64,000 nucleotides of DNA, from positions 63,729 to 127,728 of the forward strand of contig QZCP01000242.1 of assembly GCA_003956705.1 (NCBI GenBank), given 5' to 3'. A model generated the notes under the pieces. That model was not told where the DNA came from, searched no databases, and worked only from the letters and a program-made list of their open reading frames with translations. A program made the position numbers and the translations under genes. Positions 1-12,424 of the stretch are shown piece after piece. Source of the stretch: Brevipalpus yothersi. Lineage: Eukaryota; Arthropoda; Arachnida; Trombidiformes; Tenuipalpidae. The number at the start of each line of letters is the position of its first letter. Positions within the stretch are counted from its first letter, which is position 1.

Positions 1-27
1 CCAAGCACGCGTCTTGCGCGTGTTAAG

Positions 28-212
28 GAATGGGCAAAGTTTGGATCGGCTGTCGGCCGAAGGAATGTTTTGAGGAACAGATGGAGAAGCTCGATACCTG
101 CTTTCTAGACAGCCGGAGTTCCATCTGGCCTCATCAGCTGTTCCTTTCCTAGTACTCTCCAGTGGCCCAGGGTCCATGGACTATCGCCTGGTCTCGCTCA
201 CCTAAACACTCG

Positions 213-243
<31 letters not shown>

Positions 244-290
244 CTCTTTCTCTTAAAAATCTGCTCTCCGTATGTAGACGCTTTCCATTA
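28..290 (+). repeat. dispersed repeat, copy 1
   Basis: This stretch matches 28488-28783 over its whole length with scattered substitutions, starting at ttaaggaatgg and ending at tatgtagacg in both places. Each copy carries a CT microsatellite (here 212-240) at the same internal position, so the tract moves with the element. I see no coding frame and cannot name a family. A transposon remnant or unclassified interspersed repeat is the likely identity. Confidence 0.7.
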
Positions 291-1053
291 GATGATTTCC
301 ATTTTCTAATTTGTTGCCTTCCTCCAAAGCCTAATGACTGAATATCGAGAACTAAAATAGAACAATCCTATGAATTTTATGCCTACATCGCCTAATGTGC
401 TTGGATCTGGGGAAGTTTTTGCTGGCTCTCAAAATACGGTGAATTTTGACAAAATTCCTCTTATTTTCACTAGAAAGAGAACACTATACATGTATAATAG
501 CAGCGAATTTTGCCTAGAACATACTCCGAACCATGCCCCAACAAAACAAAACAGTTCCGACGAAACTTGTCACTAGATAGCCATAGAAATTCCTATGAAC
601 GATCCGAAAATTGTTTCTTCTGCGAATGATAAAGCAGAACTAACAAAATTGTAAGATCGTTGAGTTAACTGATCACATAAATCTACCCTTTATACTTTTC
701 AAACACCACAGTTTACATATATTTCAACTGAAACTCTCTATTTGCTCCATATTAGTGATCATAATATCCAAACTTTTTGAACGGAAATCCATTTCAATTA
801 TTCTTCATGATAAAACAATAATTGTCCCAACAAACCAGTCCCTTCATCTTGTAAATGCAATCACAATACTATCGGTATGAAGCACAAATTCACTTGTATC
901 AACAACAACTGTTCATGAGTTCATTTGACCTCCATCAATTCCATAAACCTGACCTGCATTCGTTTTTTGATCGAAATTTTCCTGCTAAAACTCGACAACA
1001 TGCTGAATTTTCATTTCACTTTTCAATCACGTTGCCGCAGTGTAAGATGAAAG
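291..1053. other. upstream region of the PDSS2 gene
   Basis: No gene is supported here. Short open frames exist, but the one running to 1148 is out of frame with the PDSS2 first exon and looks like a shadow. The 5' leader and promoter of PDSS2 presumably lie here; I see no clear core element. Confidence 0.4.
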
Positions 1054-2205
1054 ATGTGGTCTTCGATTCCAGTGTATCGAGCTCTCAGATTGATGGAACG
1101 AACTCTTGGAATTTCACGAGATCGTTTTCATGTTCAAAATCTTCTTAAATACCAGAGTTTCAAGTCGAATGTCGATCAGATTTGTCAAAAGATCATGTAA
1201 GTTCTTTAACTGATCTCTAATTGTAACTCATAAATCGAACTTCCAACTGATTTATTTTTTTCAGGGATTTAGGACCTTTTTTTCCTGGTCAATACACCGG
1301 TATGATAGCCCTTCTATGGGCAAAAAGTCATGGATTACCAGACAGTGAAAATGGACTTTCTTGGTCTCTCAAGTGTGGTGTTTTGCCAAATCAATGGATT
1401 CTGGCTGAACGTATCGAACTGTTGAGTGCGATGATTGTATTGAACAATTCATCTCTTAAACATGGAGAATCGGTTCTAGAACTTAATCATGGTGAAGTTC
1501 CAGGATCTGAATTGATTGTTAATGCTGAATTATCTCTGAGATCCAAAAGTTACGCCGAATTATCGAGTGATGATGTTCTCTCACGCTGTACAGTTGATCA
1601 GCATCTTATTGATAATGATCTTGATGGTGTCATTAGAAGATGGGAGGACAGTCAGATTATATCAAAACTTTTAGGCGAAGGATGCCGAAAAATGGCTATC
1701 CTAGCGGAATATGATGATGATCAACAAAGTGTTGCATATAAATTTGGAAAATATTTCGGACTTTCGTCAGCGTTGGCCAGAAGTTTGATCGATCTATCGC
1801 AACATCCAGAAAAATGTATCTCAAGATATAATGCTCCATTCTTCATCTTTTCGGAAAGGAATCAAGAACTGACATCATCAGAAAATGTTCACTGTTCTAT
1901 CACAAGTCAGAAGGTGAGATTTGTCCATCTCATTTACTAAAAACTAATCAAAAACTATTTCACTTTTTTATTTTATCCTTCTTTAAAAGACTATAGATGC
2001 CATTATGACTGATAATCATGCGATGATGAAAAGTCAAAATCTGCTCCGAAAATACATTGAAAAGTGTGAAGAGTGTTTACCAAGAAAAGATTCCAACTCT
2101 ACAAGAACTTTGCAAGCTCTCCTAAGAGCGATTGAGAGTGTTGGACATCGATCTAATCAAGAGTCCGAATTTCAAAATCATTCACATGCAAACATCAACT
2201 CTTGA
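1054..2205 (+). CDS. PDSS2: all-trans-polyprenyl-diphosphate synthase subunit 2 (PDSS2/DLP1-like)
   Basis: Three exons (1054-1196, 1265-1913, 1990-2205) join in phase with GT-AG introns of 68 and 76 bp to give 335 aa. The start is the first ATG after an in-frame TGA. It opens MWSSIPVYRALRLMERTLG, arginine-rich and lacking acidic residues early, as expected of a mitochondrial presequence. Similarity to PDSS2 is judged by eye: the GVLPNQWILAERIELL block matches the helix normally followed by an HxG segment, KLLGEGCRKMAILAEYDD matches the later helix, and the end resembles the PDSS2 C-terminus. PDSS2 is the non-catalytic partner of PDSS1 in making the ubiquinone side chain and lacks the DDxxD motifs; none is seen here either. 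At 335 aa it is shorter than the human protein (399 aa). It converges on the protease gene, 74 bp between stops. Confidence 0.68.
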
Positions 2206-2279
2206 AGCTTATATTTGTGGTATACAAGTGTTCATCACCATAGAGTCAAACGAAAAATCTCAATTTATGTGAGTAAAAT

Positions 2280-2996
2280 TCATTCTTTTAATATTGGATA
2301 ACTAGGAATTAGACTTATTCCACATAAATTCTTGCCACGCTTGATCCTTGCATAGCCATCTTCACCCCAATCGGTTCCCCAACTATTTTTGATAATCCAA
2401 TAGTCACCCTCCATTTCATCAGTTCCATAACCAACTATGACGATTGCATGATTCAGATTATCTGAGCAAAATACATCATCGTATATACCTTTCCTAAGAG
2501 TCAAAAAAGGAGCATAGAATTTAAGCTGAATTTGTTTCTGCTAATATGCAATTAGAAAAAACTTATTACTTTATCTATCTCACGAAAAATGCATTTTCAT
2601 CCCAATTCAAACCACACAACTTACCAATAGTATCGAAAATATGGTGACTTGGAATCGATTCCAACAGTAATTGGTCCTATTTGGTGGACCGCGTACTTGA
2701 GCGCCGTTTCATTGACCGACTCGACGATTCCAAAGCCTCGTATGTGTCCATATTTTGGCTTCATTTTGGAAGCTCTACATATCCCCTGATCTCCTGCATA
2801 CGGATAGCTGGACTCCTCCACCAGACCCTCTGTTCCGATCAGATCGGTAAAAGCGGTGGTCATGAGTCCACCTTCGCAACCCATATTGTTTCCCGAACAG
2901 TCCAGCAACTGTTGTGCACTCAATCGATACAGCTTGCCTCGGTTGCTGTGGGTATAGTAGACATGGAAAGATAAAGAAAGAGAGGAAAAGAAAGAG

Positions 2997-3080
<84 letters not shown>

Positions 3081-4010
3081 AATGATAAGCCCACAAGAGT
3101 ATGGACACACGCCATGGAACTCACCTGATTGCCAACTGGGCCTCGATGGCAGTGACAGCTGAAAAGGCCCAGCACGCTCCACATTCTTTGTGTTAAAGAG
3201 CCAGGAGAGAAAGAGAGAGAAGAGAGAGAAGAAGAGAAGCAACAAAATTCAATTACAACTTTGGAAAGTTTAAAAGTTTTGGAAACATTCAGCAGCACGT
3301 GGCTTGAAGAAGAAAGTTATCACCTTTCTGGTCAACTGGTTTATTGATTATGCCTACTTTTCTCCAGTCCATTGATGCAGCTACCTTTTCGGCTTGCTTT
3401 GTATCTATACTGAATAGTTCCATAAGACCAGGGATCTCAATCAGATTGGAAGATTCATCTGAGCTCAGTTGCGATTTCTCTGCCTTGAACTCCTCTGGAG
3501 TCTGATGAGAGAGGGAGAGATTTTAAAATTTTATAATTAGATTTCCTCAATCACTATAGAATGATAACAACGAGGTTTATTGATCATGAGAAGAAATTCC
3601 AAGTATCAAATTTGAAAAAAAAATTCTTCACCTGGTCACAAAATCTGTTAACTCCTAATTTGAACGACTTGGTTCCTTTGTCAGCTTCCAGATTGTGTTG
3701 AGTGATTAAGTCCAAATTTTGAGAGAAAACACGCTTCCTGTAGCTCTCTTCAGCAGCAGTAGGATACTCCTTGTTATACTTTGTCTACAAAAAATTATCA
3801 ATCAAAAAAGTCAAATGTAAATCACATAAATCGATGATAACTATCATTTTATTACTCCTCTCAATATCCTCTCACCTTGAATTCGTCCCAATAAGTTTCG
3901 TACTGATCAACATCGATGGGTACATAGTCAGGCAAAAAGTCAGATAGATGACCAGAATATACGATCATCATAAGGTTGAAGATAATCAAACATTTGGATA
4001 TCAAATTCAT
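2280..4010 (-). CDS. cathepsin L-like papain-family cysteine protease
   Basis: Six exons on the minus strand (3876-4010, 3632-3784, 3324-3501, 3125-3185, 2625-2945, 2280-2493) join in phase to 353 aa. The chosen ATG gives a signal peptide (MNLISKCLIIFNLMMIVYSG). The propeptide has the ERFNIN pattern (EESYRKRVFSQNLDLITQHN) and GVNRFCD, which fits the GxNxFxD inhibitor motif. In the mature enzyme the oxyanion Gln is Q154, catalytic Cys C160 (ECGACWAFS), His H298 (NHAIVIVGYG) and Asn N319 (KNSWGTDWGEDGY), so it should be active. Alanine before the catalytic Cys replaces the usual serine. GCEGGLM and SYPYAG are cathepsin L-type. It is probably secreted or lysosomal, for example in digestion; that role is inference. 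Intron 4 holds a long GA microsatellite. Confidence 0.9.
2966..3076 (-). repeat. compound (GAAA)n(GA)n microsatellite in protease intron 4
   Basis: A purine tract of GAAA units followed by about 24 GA units fills much of the intron between the exon carrying the catalytic Cys and the next one. Read on the gene's own strand it is (CT)n(TTTC)n, that is, pyrimidine rich. It makes long false open reading frames on both strands. Confidence 0.95.
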
Positions 4011-4273
4011 TTTGAATAAACTGGAATATTTTCTCCCAGACACTGGCAAGGAGAAAAACTCTTCATCCCCAAAACGGAACTACTGAAAGCTATTGACAAT
4101 CGACATCACATTATGTGGTAGATATTTATTTTTTATTGGCCAAAATAAAAATGAGCTCAACTGATAAGTTCCAGTAATGTATACGAGACAATAGTAACAA
4201 TTGTTTCTTGATTCAGTCTTGGGTGGAAGACTCGAGCCAGAAACATCAACTCATGAGAAGCCGAGCACAATGA

Positions 4274-4340
<67 letters not shown>

Positions 4341-5241
4341 AACATAAATCAGAATCGTGTAGAGAAAATCAACCTAAATTGTCTAAATATTCAGAAAGGA
4401 TCGGTGAACCATGCTTCAATGAGCTCATGATGATCAGACCTTCAAAAATATTTCATGGTCTTGAAAAATTTCGAGAATTACACAACTTTAGATTCGATCG
4501 TGAAAAAAAACATTCTAACAATCCTATCTCTGATCTATCCTTTTAAACTGATCTTTTGCCCCTGACTGATGCAATATGTTTGTGGTATTGAGATAATTCA
4601 CCAAACCTTGGAATAAAATCGAAATGGATTACAAAAACTGCGCAAAACCCTATCGTTTTGACTGATAGTCTCATGATGTTGGAGAAACTTTTCCCTTTTC
4701 AATTAGTTCAATTCACTTTTATTCAAAAAAATTCAAAAATAAACTCACATTATGATGATATCACGAATTGTAAGAAATACTAGAGATTTTCTATATCAGA
4801 AGGAAATCTAGTAGGACTTATAATTTCAGATTAGCTATTACATAGAATAAACATGAGGATTGATCGATAAATCGATCAAAGTTTTTGAACTTTACATGGG
4901 TTTAATGGTTCATACATGCATCATAATATATCGTGGCATGATCTTATCTTGTCTCAAATTATACTTAGCCTCCCAGTAATTGAATGCTCACCAAAATTGA
5001 CTTCACTCTAATTGTCAGAGGAAGTAAATATTTATTTAGGCATACATGTACTCAAATACCTAATTACACTTTCACCTGAAATCTCAAAAATTTATTCAGT
5101 TTCATTTCAAAGAGATAAAAGAATTGAAAACTCTGAATCTTATCTATACCTTGAGTTAGTTGTTAATAAAAAACAATGTTGACTAATTGAGTGGAACTCT
5201 AGCCTCCAGTGATTGTCCCTCTTTTTTTGCAACACAATATC
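4011..5241. other. intergenic region with a (GA)n tract
   Basis: This lies between divergent genes: the protease reads left and receptor 1 reads right. It should contain both promoters. A (GA)n microsatellite fills about 4276-4335. I see no open frame of note and no clear TATA or initiator that I would defend. Confidence 0.5.
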
Positions 5242-6628
5242 ATGTCCAAGAATTTGATGCCTAAGAAAACATCGGTGACCAATCATGAAAAGTTACGAAA
5301 ACACCTTGAAGTTCGATTAGTTTTCGTTCCATTCCTTGTTGAAGATGATCCAAAATTACGGAGAAAGTATGAGTTGATCTCCTCTCTCCAGTTGATAACA
5401 GTATTAATATGGACCTCTCGATATATTTATTTTCTCACCAGCAGCCCAAATGATCCTTTGAACTTCTATCTATCTGATGCTAATTATATGCTTGGAACTG
5501 CTAGAACTCCAATTAATATTATTTTTATTTCTCTCTACGTTTGCCTTATTAACAATATTATACTGTGGAAATTGACTCTTGTTTTTCAACGACATTCTTA
5601 CCAATATTGGTTGAGAGGATGTGAAGTTTACGACACAGAATGCTTCCGAGGAATAGGAAAATTTACTAATGAGCTTAAAATCATTTATTATTTCAGATAT
5701 TTACTCATAGTGACAATTTTAGTTATATGCATTGGTCAAGATGTTAATCTATTCACTGAATTACCGTTAAAATTTTCTTACTATATTTCGGCAATATTTT
5801 GCTTCTTCTATCACACACTGGTTGCTTATATGGCATTCTTCTACTTGGGCGAAACGATAATGATTTTTATGTTCCAATCTTATCTGTATTCTGAATTCTT
5901 TTTGCACCTAACAATTAGTATACACGATGAATCCTTGTCATCATTGATTGAAAAATATTTCACAGCCCATCTTGAGCTACTAGGCTTGTTGGAATTCAAT
6001 AGACAAAAAAATCACTGTCAATTTATCGGCCTTGTTTCAGTACAAGCTTTACTTTGTTACTTCGTTTTTTTCACCGATATTATTATCGGTGTTAAAATTG
6101 CACTGGCATTCATTTTTCTGGCTATTCATCCTGTTGGTATAACTGCACCTTGTGTTATTGGTGCAATTTTACAAAGAAAAGTAGGTAAAAATAGTCTCCT
6201 TTGTCTTTGCATTAATGGTTTGAATATTCTCTCCTTCTAGCATGAGAACCTAATCAACCAATTTTTCACATTGGCAACCAGATCAGCTTCTGTCCGAGAA
6301 AAACTTACCCTCCTGAATCTTTTAGAATATTGTTGGGATAAAACTGAGGTTCCTCTTCTTGGAGAACTGAAATTTTGTTCAAAATATTATCTTCTGGTGA
6401 GATATTAGCAGCATTGTTCAAACATAAGTGAAAATTTTTGGCAAACTGATACAGTTTTTAAATATTTATTCGTTATTATTGATTGAGATTTCAAGAAGAA
6501 TTTCAAATGTTTGATCGTTTCATTGACGAGATTCATAAAATACTGATGATAGATATTATTTTTTCTCTAAGGTTCTCCTCGAAACTGCATCTACCTTGCT
6601 TCTCTTGATTGCAAACTTGGGCAAATGA
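5242..6628 (+). CDS. gustatory-receptor-like 7TM chemoreceptor 1
   Basis: Three exons (5242-6180, 6241-6396, 6572-6628), all phase 0, give 383 aa. The longer open frame begins at GTG 5209; I take the ATG at 5242. About seven hydrophobic segments are visible, among them LITVLIWTSRYIYFL, INIIFISLYVCLINNIIL, a long pair around FFYLGETIMIFMFQSYLY, and a last one, VLLETASTLLLLIANL, on its own tiny exon. A loop YWLRGCEVYDTECFRGIG is shared by all three paralogues. The short phase-0 final exon coding the last membrane segment is typical of arthropod gustatory receptor genes, but the classic TYhhhhhQF ending is only loosely matched (YYLLVLLE). It would act as a ligand-gated channel in sensory neurons if that family is right; the ligand is unknown. 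A lineage-specific orphan 7TM family is the alternative. Confidence 0.65.
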
Positions 6629-8080
6629 TTCTCTGGACACTCTTTGATTGGAATCAGTTTTTTATATTGAGTGCGCTGCGAAAATCTTTACATTAGACAA
6701 ATGATGAGTTCTGAACACATCAAACTAGAAGTATGTTATTTTTGATTTCCAACATTGTCAACATTCTTGCATACAAACATTTCATCTTATTTTCAACCTA
6801 AATTGAGAAACGATACCGAAACGTCATTCTTGGACTAACATCGAGAATCAAAACAAATGGTTTTCTCAAATAGAAGCCGGGATAGAAATGAGAAGGAAGA
6901 CTTTCAGAGGACTTACAAGAATACTGTTCGAAAAAACCATAAATTTTCATCAAATTCATCGAAATCGTTCTCCACAAAAAAATAGTTCATTAGTTGTACC
7001 CGATCAATTATCTTGAACAACCAATCCTGTTTGTTCGAATATGTTTAAAATATGCTCAAATGAAATATCACTAAACGAACTAGATCTGAATATCGATGAA
7101 AAAATGAGCCTCAAAAACTCAAAATTTTTCTCTAAGAATTGGATATTCTTAAGGAAACCTTTTCACTCTCCCCATGAACTCCAGACACAAGCCAAACAAA
7201 TGTGAGACACACAATGAATTGAACAGATTTAATCCAATAAACTATCAATAGATCTTCATAAGGAATGATTGACACTTCAAGATTCGAAAAAAACCGCCTC
7301 TCTGAAGAGTTTTCTAACAATTGCAAGATTAATCATGGAAGCATGTTACAAATATCATGATATATTTGAATGAAAAAATCTATTCTTGATAAATGAATTC
7401 AGAATTAGTAGCCAAAACCTTTAAGATCAACCATGTCTGATTAATTCGATCAAACTTACTCTCGAAAACTTCTAGCTGAACTCATCTTTCTACAGCTTAG
7501 TATGGATTAGATGATAGGAATCATGACTATGACGGTCACAGAAATTGAATAATTGGAAATATTGATCTGAAATCACGAATTGAACGGAATATTATGAGTT
7601 AATTCATAATTGATATTTCAAAAACCTAAAAGCTCTAGATAAAGCATGTGGAGTGTTTCTGATCGATATATTGATTAAAGTTCTATAATCAAGTGAAGCT
7701 TATAAAGCTGATGAAACGTTTTGTAAGTCTATGCCCTAATCAATCGAGGCTTCAAAAAGAATGACTTCCATCCCTCGTTAGAGGAATTAATGTTCCTTTC
7801 ACATGCTTTTTGAATTTTAGATCAAATTATTGAAATTTCAATCCTGAATCCGTAATCTTATTGTCATATGAATAAATATTGCATAAATATTGAACTTTAT
7901 TGGTAGGGTATTTTAAGTAAATATAAATGCCAAACAGTTGAAAAATTGAAGAAAGATCTAACAGTAAAGATTAAACTGAAAGAGGAGTTCTTAAGCGAAT
8001 TATTATCTTTTGAATTATTTCCTTGAATTTTCACCATTTACAATTGTATTCCTCATCATCATACCTGATGTCTTTATATC
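6629..8080. other. intergenic region between receptors 1 and 2
   Basis: AT-rich sequence without a frame I would support. I looked for decayed receptor pieces and saw none. The promoter of receptor 2 should be near the right end. Confidence 0.4.
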
Positions 8081-9376
8081 ATGTTCAAAAAAAGCCAAAA
8101 ATTCAGTAAAATATCGATTTTAAAACATGAAAATCTGTTGAAACACCTTGAAACTCGGTTAGTTTTCTTGCCTTTTCTTGTTCAAGATGATCCAAAACTT
8201 TGGAAAAAGTATGAATTCATCTCTTCTCTTCAACTAATTGCTACCATCCTTTGGACAAGTAGATATGTTTACTTCCTTACTAATAGTCCGGACGATCCTC
8301 TGAACTATTACTTAGCTGATGCAAATTTCATGCTAAAAGCAGCAAGGAATCCATTAAATATAATTTTCATTTCGTTATACATTTGCGTTATTAACAATAT
8401 CATATTGTGGAAACTTACATTAGTTCTTGAACAAAAATCGTATCAATATTGGTTGAGAGGATGCGAGGTTTTCGAAACAGCATACTTTCGAGGAATGCCA
8501 AGAAATTTTTCTTTCGAGCTCAAGATGATCTTTTATTTTCGATATATACTGATGTTCTCAATTTTGACCATTTGTATCGGTCACGATGTGAAATTTTTTT
8601 CTGAACTGCCACCTAAATCTTCGATCTATTGCTCTGCCGTGTTCTTCTTTATTTACCAGACGTTGATGGCATATATGGCATTCTTCTACTTGGGAGAAAC
8701 GATAATGATCTTTATGTTTCAATTGTACTTGTATTCTGAATATTTTTCCCACCTGAAGAGTACCATCGAAGATGAATCTGCTCCATCACTGATCGAGAAA
8801 TATTTCACAGCCCATCTTGAAATGCTGGGCTTATTGGAATTCAATGGACAAAAAAATTACTGTCAATTTATTGGTCTTGTTTCAATGCAAGCTCTACTGT
8901 GCTTTTTCATTTTCTTCTCTGATATCATTTTGGGTATAAAAATTGCACTATCATTAATCTTTCTCTCTATTCATCCTGTTGGTATAACTGCACCTTGTGT
9001 TATTGGTGCAATTTTACAAAGAAAAGTAGGTGAAAATCATCGCTCTATGTTTAACCATTGATTGAATTGAATATTGAATATTTGGTTATTTTAGCACGCC
9101 AACCTGATCAACCGATTTTTCACATTGGCGACTAGACTTGGTTCTGTGTCCGAAAAACTCACCTTACTCAATGTTTTGGAGCATTGTTGTGATAAAACAG
9201 TGCTCCCACTTCTAGGCGAACTTAATTTTTGCACAAAACATTACATTCTGGTAAGGTACAAAAAATTTTGTGTGTATTTGTGTGATTGGGAGTAAAAATT
9301 ATTTGGTATATAATCTCTAGAACTGATGTTTCTTTTTATCTAGATTCTTCTTGAAACTGGATCTTTCCTACTCTAA
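8081..9376 (+). CDS. gustatory-receptor-like 7TM chemoreceptor 2
   Basis: Exons 8081-9025, 9095-9250 and 9344-9376, all phase 0, give 377 aa. The ATG at 8081 is the first in frame. Membrane segments and the YWLRGCEVFETAYFRG loop match receptors 1 and 3. Its last exon stops at a TAA eleven codons in, where the paralogues read on for eight more codons (receptor 1) or twelve more (receptor 3). The sequence homologous to those codons, and to receptor 1's own TGA, is still present downstream. The final membrane segment is therefore shortened to ILLETGSFLL. The rest is open, so it may be functional, a recent loss, or a sequencing error. Parts of exon 1 are almost identical to receptor 1 (see findings). 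Confidence 0.62.
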
Positions 9377-10936
9377 CTGATTGCAAATTTAAGCAGATGA
9401 TTCTCTCAATGTTCTCTTAATCGAATTTAATTTTCATTTAAAGAATGATGGAGAAGAGTTCCACTCGAGTGAAGGAATTCTATTCATTTTCGTTTATTTT
9501 TGACAAAATTATAATTTAGGAACAAAGTAAACTATAACTAACGGTAAAAAAATTCATAGAAACATGACGAGAACTCAAAATTTAAGGTTTTTGATCCACA
9601 AAAACTCAAATCAGGATATTTTAGCATAGGTTGATCAAGTATTGCAGTAGCATTGAACACAATTTTAAGGGACTTCATGGTCTTTACCTGGATCTAATCA
9701 ATTCTCTAGAAGAATTACTCTCCTCTCGACAATCAAGACATGTTAATTGATTATTTTAAGAGCACCATTTGAATGAATAAATGATCATTCCCTGTTCATA
9801 TTGAAAGTGGAATCAAATCATTAAAATTTTAGGTGTAAAATTTAGTAACGACAAAGTTTCATTGAAGCTCGGAAGATAGCTATTCGAATCGAACTTTTCT
9901 TGGAGAAACTTGGTTTTTTACCATCCTTTTTGCTTTCAATGAAAATTCATATTCATTCTTGAACAAAAATCGTATCGGTCAAAGGAATGTGAAATTTCTA
10001 AACAGGATGCTTTCTAGGAATCTAAAAAAATTCATTTTGAGTTCAAGATGATCTATTTCTTCTTAATTTATAGAATTGAGAAAATCTCTCATTGCAAAAC
10101 TATTTTCAAGCCAAAAATTTCTAGATGACATAATTGTTACCTCTCGGAATGATTTATCGCACGAACAGTCAAGATTAGTGAGCAGAATGATGTTTTCCTA
10201 GGATTTGCATGTTAAAATGAAATGATCAGAATTCGCGTGAGTATTCATTTTCTAGTAGAAGAAAACTCAAAAAAAAATCTAAACCTATGTAGAAGCAAAA
10301 TTCAACATTCGAGGAGTTGCTACTATGACATTCCCAGTTATCGTGCAATAAATTCATTATAATCGAAAATTTCTCAAATCGGAGTGACATAAAAAAACAA
10401 AAAACTTCTCTTAATCGTCACCTCTGAGGAGCATACTTCATGTCTCATCATGGCTATTGCCCAATAACACGCATCATTTGCTCTCGCAAAACGGTTTTGA
10501 GGATGATTTTCGTCTTTATTTCGTAAAATATGACAGAATAATGCGAAAACTCTCATTTTGAACAGCCCTTTTTCACATCCTCCGAATAAGATAGAATTCA
10601 TTTTCCTGATAGATTTGAGGGCCCAATCGATGTCTGGAAAAAAATTTATCATCTGATCAATTGAGGTCTCTTCCAGGAAATAGTTACTCAATTTATCTCA
10701 TAGGAATTGGTTGCTCTCTTCAAGAACTCTTGAAGAAAGGTCTCTTGAAAGTTTTCGAATTTTCTCCATACGTTTTCTTGATGGACTTAATCTCATAATT
10801 CCGTTTCAGCGTGCGTAGAAGATTTCTGAATTGCAACTGTTTTTCAAAGAAGATAAGAATATCAATCGAGAAGAGCTTACAAAACTATTTATCAATTTTT
10901 AATCTTTATTCTGTTTTTCCAACGGTGTTCCACAAA
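9377..10936. other. intergenic region between receptors 2 and 3, with a receptor relic
   Basis: Apart from the receptor fragment listed separately, nothing is supported. A 105-codon open frame on the minus strand (10374-10691) matches no family I know. The open frame of receptor 3 extends back to a GTG at 10811, but I start that gene at the ATG at 10937. Confidence 0.4.
9955..10070 (+). pseudogene. decayed fragment of a 7TM receptor gene
   Basis: The stretch resembles 8427-8530 of receptor 2: the codons for LEQKSY, then the Cys-Glu of the loop, then FELKMIYF can still be followed. It has lost internal bases and has a stop where the paralogues read FRG. Nothing else of the gene is visible on either side, so it is a short relic of a further tandem copy. 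Confidence 0.65.
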
Positions 10937-12388
10937 ATGGGTGTAGACATTGAGTTATATGAGGACACATTGGCTTCAAAACACCAAAATCTGCGCAAAC
11001 ATCTAGAATCTCATCTTGTATTCTTATCGTTTCTGGTTCAAGATGACCCCAAGCTAAAGCGAAGATACGAGATATTCTCCAATTTCCAATTGATTGCCCA
11101 AATTTTATGGACTTCCCGTTATGTTTACTTTCTGATCAATACTGCAGATGACCCTTTGAATTTCTATCTTTCCGATGCCAATTATATGCTTGGACCAGCG
11201 AGAACACCGATTAATCTCATCTTTGCTTCAATCAACGGTGTTTCGATTTGTTGCGTCATACTGTGGAAATTAACGCTCTATATCCAGAAAAATAATTATC
11301 ACCACTGGTTGAAGGCGTGTGAAGTGTTCGAAACAGAATGTTATCGAGGGATAGGAAAATTCACCTTTGAACTAAAAATTCTATATTTTACTGGGTATAT
11401 TTTCTGGGCCGCCATATGGACAGTATGTATTGCTCAAGATGTGAAATTATTTTCGGAAGCGCCAACAAAATATCTATTCTGGGGCATATTTTTCTTCTTC
11501 TATCATGCATTCGATGGGTGTATTGCTTTTTTTTACATGGGAGAAACAGCATTCATCTTCATGCTGCACGTGTTCGTGAATTCGGAATATTTTTTACACT
11601 TAGCGAACAGTATTGATGATGAGCCTTTATCGTCAATGGTTGAAAAATATTTCACATCTCATATTGAGCTCATAGGCTTATTGGATTTCAGTGCCCAGAA
11701 GAATTATTTTCTCTTCATCGGCCTGGTTTCGGTGCAAGTGCTGCTTTGTTATTATATTTTTTTCACCGATATTCTTCTTGGCATCAAGATAGCACTTACA
11801 CTCATCTTGCTCGCTATCCATCCTGTCGGTATTACAGGTCCTTTTGTTGGTGGTGCATATCTGCAAAGACAGGTAGGCTGACTTTTTCTTTGCGCTTTTG
11901 TGTTTGATAATCATAAGAGTTCTTCATCTCTCTAGCATGAGAATCTTATTCGACAACTATTCACCTTAGCAACTAGACCAGGTCCTTTGCGAGAGAAATT
12001 AAATCTATTGAATGTTCTAGAGCACAGTTGGGACAAAACAGAAGTTCATATTTTGGGAGATTTAAAATATTGTTCTCAGCACTATCTCCTGGTAAGATAT
12101 CACTTTTTCTCGCTAAGATTATCTTTTACAAACTTCAGAAAAGAACCGATTTTTTTTCATTCACAATCATATTTCACCTAAAAATCTCATTAGCACCGTT
12201 TCTATTCTGAGAATTCTAAGTTTCTTATACTTTTAATCTTCAACAACCTTCAATCTTTTTTTGCCTTTCTATTGAACGCAAATTCGTGGCTGATCTTTTC
12301 TCTCTGGTTTCTCTTTCAGGTTCTTCTGGAGACAGCTTCTACCTTACTCTTACTGATTGCAAATTTGAATGGATCCTCTCAATCATAA
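10937..12388 (+). CDS. gustatory-receptor-like 7TM chemoreceptor 3
   Basis: Exons 10937-11872, 11936-12091 and 12320-12388, phase 0 throughout, give 386 aa. The start is the ATG opening MGVDIELYEDTLASKHQNL; the frame also extends upstream to a GTG without further support. It is the most divergent of the three (YHHWLKACEVFETECYRG loop, GPFVGGAYLQRQ before intron 1) but keeps the same exon cuts. It ends LLIANLNGSSQS, a few residues longer than receptor 1. A second, broken copy of its two last exons and of the intron between them lies at 29256-29657. Sequence copied from the NKCC gene starts five bases after its stop codon. Confidence 0.65.
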
Positions 12389-12392
12389 TTTC

Positions 12393-12424
12393 CAGATTTC
12401 CACCAATCGTTTCAACTTTATCGT

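Noticed and set aside
855..1148. 97-codon plus-strand frame before PDSS2
   Set aside because: It overlaps PDSS2 exon 1 in another frame, and the PDSS2 frame has splice support and a presequence.
5209..5241. GTG start for receptor 1 (and GTG at 10811 for receptor 3, TTG at 37502 for NKCC)
   Set aside because: Eukaryotic genes start at ATG; each has an ATG just downstream with better agreement among paralogues or orthologues.
10374..10691. 105-codon minus-strand frame between receptors 2 and 3
   Set aside because: No recognisable motif, no splice partner, and AT-rich composition; kept only as intergenic.
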